Shown in pieces: positions 58,085 to 64,000 of a DNA stretch of 64,000 bases (positions are counted from its first letter, which is position 1; every line of letters begins with the position of its first letter). The DNA lies in contig NW_022145615.1 of assembly GCF_000002235.5 (NCBI RefSeq), forward strand, positions 16,974,712 through 17,038,711. The letters are read 5' to 3'. Position numbers and translations under genes: made by a program. The notes under the pieces were generated by a model. That model was given only the letters and a program-made list of their open reading frames with translations. It was not told the DNA's origin and made no database searches. The stretch is from Strongylocentrotus purpuratus. Taxonomy: Eukaryota > Echinodermata > Echinoidea > Camarodonta > Strongylocentrotidae.

Positions 58085-58857
58085 GATCAGGATGTAACTA
58101 ATGCCAAAGATCTTCCCGTCCACTTCTGGTCTGTACATTGCGTTGACAGGACCATATTACATGTCACATGGTCATAGCTGCCTCTGACAGGACACATTCA
58201 GGAACTTCCAACTATAGGCGGTCATAGCGGTTGTCCCATCGGGAATAACGACCTGACATTAAAGCTGATATTTGCCTTTTTACAAACAAAAAAAATGTTC
58301 GTATCATGCTTAATAAGCCCCCCCCCCCCCCCCCCCCCCCCTCATATTCGATAGTTTATCAACTCTTTATTCAGGTTGCCTTACTATCTCACCGACCAGG
58401 ATGTAAGCGATACAAAGGATTTTTCCCGTCCACCTCTGGTTTTTATATGTGTTGACAGGACCATAGATGCCAAAGATGCCTTTGACCGGACACATTCAGA
58501 AATAATCCCCGACAAAAGGTTAAAACAATGGTGCCATTTAATACCATAACATGAAAAATGAGAATTGTCTATTATGAATGATCAATAATTCACCCAAACG
58601 TTTCATAACATAATTAAGGAGTTGTTTTGTTTCATATTCGAAAGGTTATGAACCCTATATCAAGTTTGCTTTCCTCTCTATCTGATCAGGATGTAAGCAA
58701 TGCCATGGATCTTCCCGTCCACTTCCGGTTTGGACATTGTGTTGAAAGAAACTTCTCACGACAAACAGGTGTGTCACTGGGAACAATGACAAAAACCAAG
58801 ATTGCTCCATCTCAAGTTGAGGTACGTGTAGGGGCATCCCGAATTTTATTTAAATGA
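57775..58857. repeat. Four diverged tandem units of ~220-345 bp
   Basis: TCGAAAGG-type words at about 57785, 58004, 58348 and 58638 open units that each contain a pyrimidine run (CTCTCTATCTGA or long CT/poly-C), then AGGATGTAAGCAATGCCAAG-like, GATCTTCCCGTCCACTTC-like, GGTTTGGACATTGTGTTGA-like and GACAGGACAC-like stretches. Three of them end with CCAAACGTT and TCATGCTTAA. Unit length varies mainly through C24 (58318-58341) and (CT)n. The 76-codon open frame in the last unit has no counterpart in the others and is not a gene. Confidence 0.8.
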
Positions 58858-59440
58858 GGGCGGGAGGGGGAGGGGTATTGACAGATTAAAAGTGACTGTT
58901 TTCAGCAATCCAAGAAAACTGGATCTCCAATCATTTTTGTTTTAATGTGGTTACAAAGTCCTCATTTCTGTGATAAAAGTGTCAGAGAATGTTAATACAT
59001 GTATTCATTAATTCATTCATTGATTTGTGGATAATTGTTTTAGGAGTATGCCCTCCCCCCCCCCCCCACATCTTGGAATTAAAAAGAATGAATATGATAA
59101 TGATTGATGGCTCTCCATATATTTTTTCTGTTAGACATCTACCTTCTATAATCTTTCTTTTGAAATATGTAAGTTTCGGGATGAATACAATAGAATTGAA
59201 ATCGTATTTAATTCAAATTACTGATGTCCAGCTTCCCTTTCTCCATATTTCATTATGCAAAACTAGAATATCCTATATTTCCCTTCATAGTTATCTAATG
59301 TTTCGTCTTGAAGTGTTGATAAGCATGAAATGACTGTTTATTTCATTACTGATTAATGATAGATCTCGCAGGGTTCATTAACAAATGTATATTAGTGTCA
59401 GTAAGTTAAGAGGCACATTGAGCTATCGGCACAGATCAGA
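58858..59440. other. No gene recognised
   Basis: C13 run at about 59055-59067. A 114-codon plus-strand frame from 58989 is AT-rich and unrecognised. Confidence 0.35.
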
Positions 59441-59453
59441 CCCCCCCCCCCCC

Positions 59454-59489
<36 letters not shown>
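59441..59489 (+). repeat. C14 directly followed by A35
   Basis: Uninterrupted 14 C then 35 A. The A run could be a retroposon poly-A tail, but no element body is recognisable to its left. Confidence 0.85.
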
Positions 59490-59491
<2 letters not shown>

Positions 59492-59694
59492 GGCGAACGG
59501 AATGCGGACGTGATAATACATTTCATGTTTATTCACTCAACATATATCCTGTTGTTTCCCCAGGGACTAGATCATGAGTTTAAACTATCTTTGTTCTACC
59601 TGTTCTAACTCAATCCACATGTATTTTAAGCGCAGGGCCGTGCAACGTTGGATATCATGCTTAGTTTTTTAGTTGGTTGCCACTACTTTGCAAG

Positions 59695-59898
59695 TTAAAG
59701 GCACACTGCCATACTTGTAGCTACTTGCTCCCTCTATATAGAAAACTTCCCCAATCGGTGCCTGTTGGTCCCCCATGATCCTCTTTTTCTTATGTTAAAT
59801 GAGAGCTGAGTTAATGAGATAGCCACCTGTCACAGTGACCTCGATGGCTCTCTGTGTGGTCTAATCCCTTCTGGCCCAGTAGTGGTGACGGTCTTTAA
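59695..59898. mobile_element. 200-bp TTAA element, copy 2
   Basis: TTAAAGGCACACTGCC at the left and GACGGTCTTTAA at the right. The interior matches 43251-43446 closely (ACTTGTAGCTACTTGCTCCC, GGTGCCTGTTGGTCCCCCAT, GATAGCCACCTGTCA). TTAA occurs at both outer ends of both copies. Confidence 0.8.
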
Positions 59899-62192
59899 GT
59901 ACAACATATATATTTGAAGTATTTTATCATTATACACAATATTTTAGAGATGTTTTTTATTTTCAAATTTGCAGTGGTCAACCCTAAATCGGAGGGGGCG
60001 TCCAAAAACTGCCCTTTTGACAATACATTTAAATAAATGTCTTGTAAATAATATTTAAGGAAAACCTGTACTACCATGGGTTTAGTGTCCTATAAGAGGC
60101 ATTTAAATCGTCTACATTTTAATACTAATTACAATGGAATTGGGATTGATTAACATCACAATTTTAAGTTTTAAACATTTTTGTGATTTTGTTCAAACAA
60201 TGGCATTTGATAAAAAAACATCATTCTCAATTTAAACAAATCGGAGAGGGGAATGTTTTGTTACTTTTCAGGGATTTGCCCATGTACAAGAACAATAAAG
60301 TTCGCAAAGAATATGCTTATATCTCTTTTCTTTTAGTGAAAAATTATAACAACCCAAAGGGAGTGACTTGATTTCAACAACAACGGCATTTTTGCTCATT
60401 TCTGTATCGATTGTATCAGTGTATTGAGGAACATGTCTGGTGTGTTTAAATCGACTTTTCTGACTCTAGCCTTATTCAGTGATTTAGATTACATCGTAAA
60501 CATGATCCAACAGAGAAGGCCGACCTTTTTTTCATGCGATTAAGATTTGACGTCAAAAATTATCCAACAAACATTAAATTTGATCAATTTAATACATTGA
60601 GTAGCAAGCATACTTATCTGATGGACTGTATCAAGTTAGTCGTTATATCAAGACCCCCCCCCCCTCCTCCTTACTTTGTTCCCTGTTGAGTCAATGTCTG
60701 CCGTCTGCGTATTTAGCATGATTGTAGACTGATTTGTAAATCGTATGATCTTTAATGATTTAAACATTGACGGCGAATCTTTATTTATCATGTAGGTCAT
60801 CGTTGTTTAGTTTTTAAAGCTTATATTACATTTTCTGTCAGAAAATATTGTATAGAGAGCGCCTGCTCGACTTCAGATTGCTGAGTCGTCAAATTTTCAT
60901 CCCATTTCTTTAAAAAACGGAATATAATCAGAATATATTTCACTCATTAGTCCCTATAAATATATATTTGATGATAATAATGTCCTTTTCTATTTAACTG
61001 ATGCTGTGGCGTGTTGCCTTCAATAGAATTTAACATGAACTATTATGTAAACCTCTTGGGGATTGTGCATCTTTTTTAAGAAAAGCCACATAGATGACAT
61101 GGTAACCAAGCCTGATGGTAACCTCCAGACAACCGGTCACCGCGGTTCCCCAACTCACCAGGGTAGCAAGGTATTTTTGTCATGTTGGATGTGGTGAGAA
61201 GCTCAAGTTAAAGTGGCGAGAACATTGCAAAGAGAAATACGATCATATAATCATTGCCGACTGATCCCAAGAAATCCATACATTGGATCAGGGTGATTGG
61301 ATTATTCCCACCACTTTCTTCCTTCTCTTTCTTCACTATTCGCCAGTGCCCGAATTGTCAAACTTTATATTGCATTTCTGACATTGCTCAGTTATAGGTT
61401 GTTCATCCATCTGTTATTATTTATTTATATATGTATAAAACTTTAGGTATGAACACTAATGTTAACTTTATCTGTTATCATTTTTATTGTATATTTATAT
61501 GATTATTCCTGTTTTTATGCACATTTTAAGTAAACATTGCATTATTGGTCCCTGGACTACTGCATTGTACATTGTATATGTTGATATTAATAAACCGAAA
61601 TTGAATTTAATTGAATTAAATCAACGTATGCGCAAGTCTCTGAATGACGGTGCTGTGTTTATACAATGGTCATGGGTTTACATTTTCTTACTCCCGTTTT
61701 TAGTTTATGAGGTTTACTCATCGAACATGGAAAGGAAATGTTCGATAGAAACGCTAATCTAATTATCAAGAAAGTGTGATTTTCCATTGCAAATAACAAT
61801 TAGACAAACTAAGATTATCTTCTTTGTTGTAATCTAATCGAGCTGTTACGTAACTTTATAGTCACTGAGATTCTGGCACATTTCCCAATCTTTTATTTTA
61901 TCCACAGTTGAACAAAAAGCATTGTCGCTGCGTATCTCCATGGTAATAGGTACATGTATAGGTAGGTTATGGCCAGGGTGGGAAAGGCTCATGGGTCGAT
62001 CAAATATGACGTTTAACCTTTGTTCCTCTGGATTAGAAATCGGTAAAGATTATGATATTGTTCCGAAATTGAATTAACTTATCTGTAACTTGAATCTAAA
62101 CTTTAAGTCGACGAATTGGTGTTTCATAATGAATAGCATAAACAAATACCCCCGCCCCACCCCCCCCCCCCTCCCCCGAGATAGATATAGAG
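59899..62192. other. No gene recognised
   Basis: C-run at 60654-60665. Open frames up to 91 codons (61487-61762 plus) are AT-rich and unrecognised. Confidence 0.4.
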
Positions 62193-62252
62193 AAACACAC
62201 AAGCACACACACGCACACACGCACGCACACACACACACACACGCACACAGAC
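62193..62252 (+). repeat. (CA)n microsatellite with CG interruptions
   Basis: ACACACGCACACACGCACGC and a pure CA run followed by GACAGACGG. A T11G11 junction lies downstream at about 62325-62346. Confidence 0.95.
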
Positions 62253-62346
62253 AGACGGACAAACAGACAACCAAAACAGGCAAACAGAATGACAGATAGA
62301 CATACATACACAAAACTTCCTCTCTTTTTTTTTTTGGGGGGGGGGG

Positions 62347-63091
62347 TAGAAAGGAAGAAATGTTTTTTTTTTCCTAACCAATTGTATTGACCTGGTTGGA
62401 CTGTTCGGTGGAATCCTGTCCAGGGCAAATGCTCGAAAATTTGAGGGGAAAGGGTAAAAGAGACGCAAAGTATCATTAAGTGACATACGATATGGAACTA
62501 GAATTAAAACTTGATATTACAGTAAGTTGAAAGAATTTTTTTTTTAAATGTTGTTCGATGGCCATGAAATTCAGATTTTGCATAAAAACTTTGATTTTTT
62601 TTGTTCTAACATGGATCGAAGACCAGTGCCCCCCCCCCCCCTTCATTTTGGCCATTCCAGGCCTCTACGCTTTGATTATGCTTGTAATCTTAACCCTGCT
62701 ACATGTTTTAAAAAATACAATGAACATGCCATTCGTAGACAATATATCGGTTTTGTATACATTAGGAGTAGTTAATTCAGTTGAGAAAGGTAAGTAACAT
62801 CATATACAAAGACGTGATATTCTCTGAAACTAATAGGACAATACAAAATGAAAATAGTACGGAAAATGACGTCATGCTATCTTGTTTGGTTGTTTAGGTA
62901 GTAGTCATGACAGCTGTTCCGCTGAGCTTTTAAACAGTTCACCACGTGGGGGCGCTCGGTCTGTTATGGGTCCGAATGGATTGATTACTCACTATGGTTT
63001 TGATTGGTATTGTATAATTGATTCATAATTGGTCAAAATGTTAGTGGTAACAATTTTCTAACTTTTTTGTCTGCAGAACAAATTTTCACAC
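62347..63091. other. No gene recognised
   Basis: C12 run at about 62630-62641. Two overlapping plus-strand frames at 62548-62797 are not recognisable. Confidence 0.35.
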
Positions 63092-63633
63092 TTAAAGGTA
63101 CTATGTCCCTTTTGCAGCCAACCACAAATTCTGTAGAACTTTGCAGGAATTATGAATATGTCATGTGTGTCCTATCTGTGAAATTTAAACGTTAGCAGTG
63201 TCCTCATATTCAAATTATGCAAGGAAACCCGTTTCCTTGCTAGACTTCACTGTCAGACACTATTGAGTGACTGACTGGCTTTTTTTCTTCTTTGGTAATA
63301 ACATACATGAAAAGAGTTGTAAAAGGTACATGAGCATTTGTCTACATCAATAACCCACTTCTTGTGATAGCCAAGATTAAACTTTTTGAATCTTTGCGCA
63401 GCATAAAACGTATGACCATTCGGTACAATTGTCTGAAAATCAAGACTATTACTTTTGGGCTCTATAGCCCTAAAGTCGATTTGACAACTTATAGTCGTTA
63501 TTTTCCCACTTGAAGACATTTTCAAGCCCCACCTTTTTTTTATGGAAGTTCTAAATTAGTATTATCTTTCAAATGCAGTTGGAATTTAACTTTTTCATTT
63601 TTTTGCCCTGCAAATGGGACATTGTACCTTTAA
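63092..63633. mobile_element. TTAA-flanked MITE, AGGTACTATGTCCC ends
   Basis: TTAA at 63092-63095 and 63630-63633 flank AGGTACTATGTCCCTTTTGC and the inverted GCAAATGGGACATTGTACCT (about 18 of 20 match). Only the outer 25 bp or so are inverted. A 90-codon minus-strand frame (63253-63525) inside reads KMSSSGKITTISCQIDFRAI onward; it opens with an ATG but has no domain I know. It could be a passenger frame conserved in the family or chance. Confidence 0.75.
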
Positions 63634-63889
63634 CGGCATGATTGCGCTGATGAAATAAGATATTCAGACCTTGACTAAAAATTCCATAACCACGATATCC
63701 CGAAGAGATTCTTCACAGCTAGCTCGCGCATGCATATGTACGAACGACCTCATGCCATATGACAACTTTCGTCCAATGATTTTGCTCGAATCCACTAACT
63801 TATGCGCATGCGCAAGTTCAACGCCATGTTTAACACCAAGACTCGGAACATCAACCTGTAATTAAATATTTCGACACTGTTGGTGTTGA
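63634..63889. other. No gene recognised
   Basis: Mixed sequence containing TTTAACACCAAG at 63828, possibly a piece of the next element. Confidence 0.3.
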
Positions 63890-63985
63890 ACGGACGTGAA
63901 CGGACGTGAAATTAACACCAAGGGTGTTGTTTTTTTCTATTCCGTGCTGGTGTTAGAAATTTAACACCCTGGTTTTTGCAGTGTA
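63890..63985. mobile_element. MITE end with TTAACACC repeats and CACTGCAAAA-type terminus
   Basis: A CGGACGTGAA direct duplication (63891-63910), then TTAACACCAAGGGTGTTG and TTAACACCCTGGTTTTTGCA followed by GTGTA. Reverse-complemented, the right end is TACACTGCAAAAACCAGGG, a terminus style seen in several marine-animal DNA transposons. No left end found in the window. Confidence 0.4.
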
Positions 63986-64000
63986 CCCAAATTAGTCACC

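Overview
This 64 kb window is AT-rich eukaryotic intergenic or intronic DNA with no complete protein-coding gene, no operon-like layout, no rRNA and no credible intact tRNA gene. The mix of features is what I would expect in a marine invertebrate deuterostome, most likely an echinoderm such as a sea urchin: very frequent poly-C/poly-G and (GA)n tracts, many small foldback (MITE-like) elements, tRNA-derived SINE fragments, a non-LTR reverse-transcriptase remnant and a PIF/Harbinger transposase remnant. That assignment is inference from repeat style, not from a marker gene.

Layout. 0-8.4 kb holds a series of foldback elements: 64-595; a poly-C-bounded element at 3141-3332; a 495-bp tandem duplication carrying a foldback at 3630-4617; a PIF/Harbinger-like element full of the palindrome AAGCAATTGCTT at 6556-7260; and a TTAA-flanked foldback at 7567-8114. 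From about 8.48 to 25.64 kb lies a 17-kb satellite array built on a 135-bp monomer (type A) and a diverged relative (type B). It has nested higher-order duplications of 3135, 1226 and about 2160 bp. One 126-bp MITE with a 3-bp target duplication sits near its right edge.

25.6-46 kb is mostly single-copy-looking AT-rich DNA with homopurine tracts, dispersed MITEs, a duplicated block carrying a reverse-transcriptase tail (40.4-42.0 kb), and the most gene-like piece of the window: a possible 192-bp exon on the minus strand at 37702-37893 with one in-frame TGA. 46-64 kb holds a foldback minisatellite (46.24-46.49 kb), several tRNA-derived SINE pieces, a second poly-C-bounded element (57.24-57.60 kb), a four-unit tandem repeat (57.78-58.85 kb), two copies of a 200-bp TTAA element (43.25 and 59.70 kb) and a TTAA foldback at 63.09-63.63 kb.

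No set of genes works together here. The biology is that of repeats: how satellite arrays homogenise, and how small inverted-repeat transposons spread, duplicate and decay. Most open frames over 60 codons are repeats read through (GA/CT tracts, satellite units, MITE interiors) and are not listed as genes.
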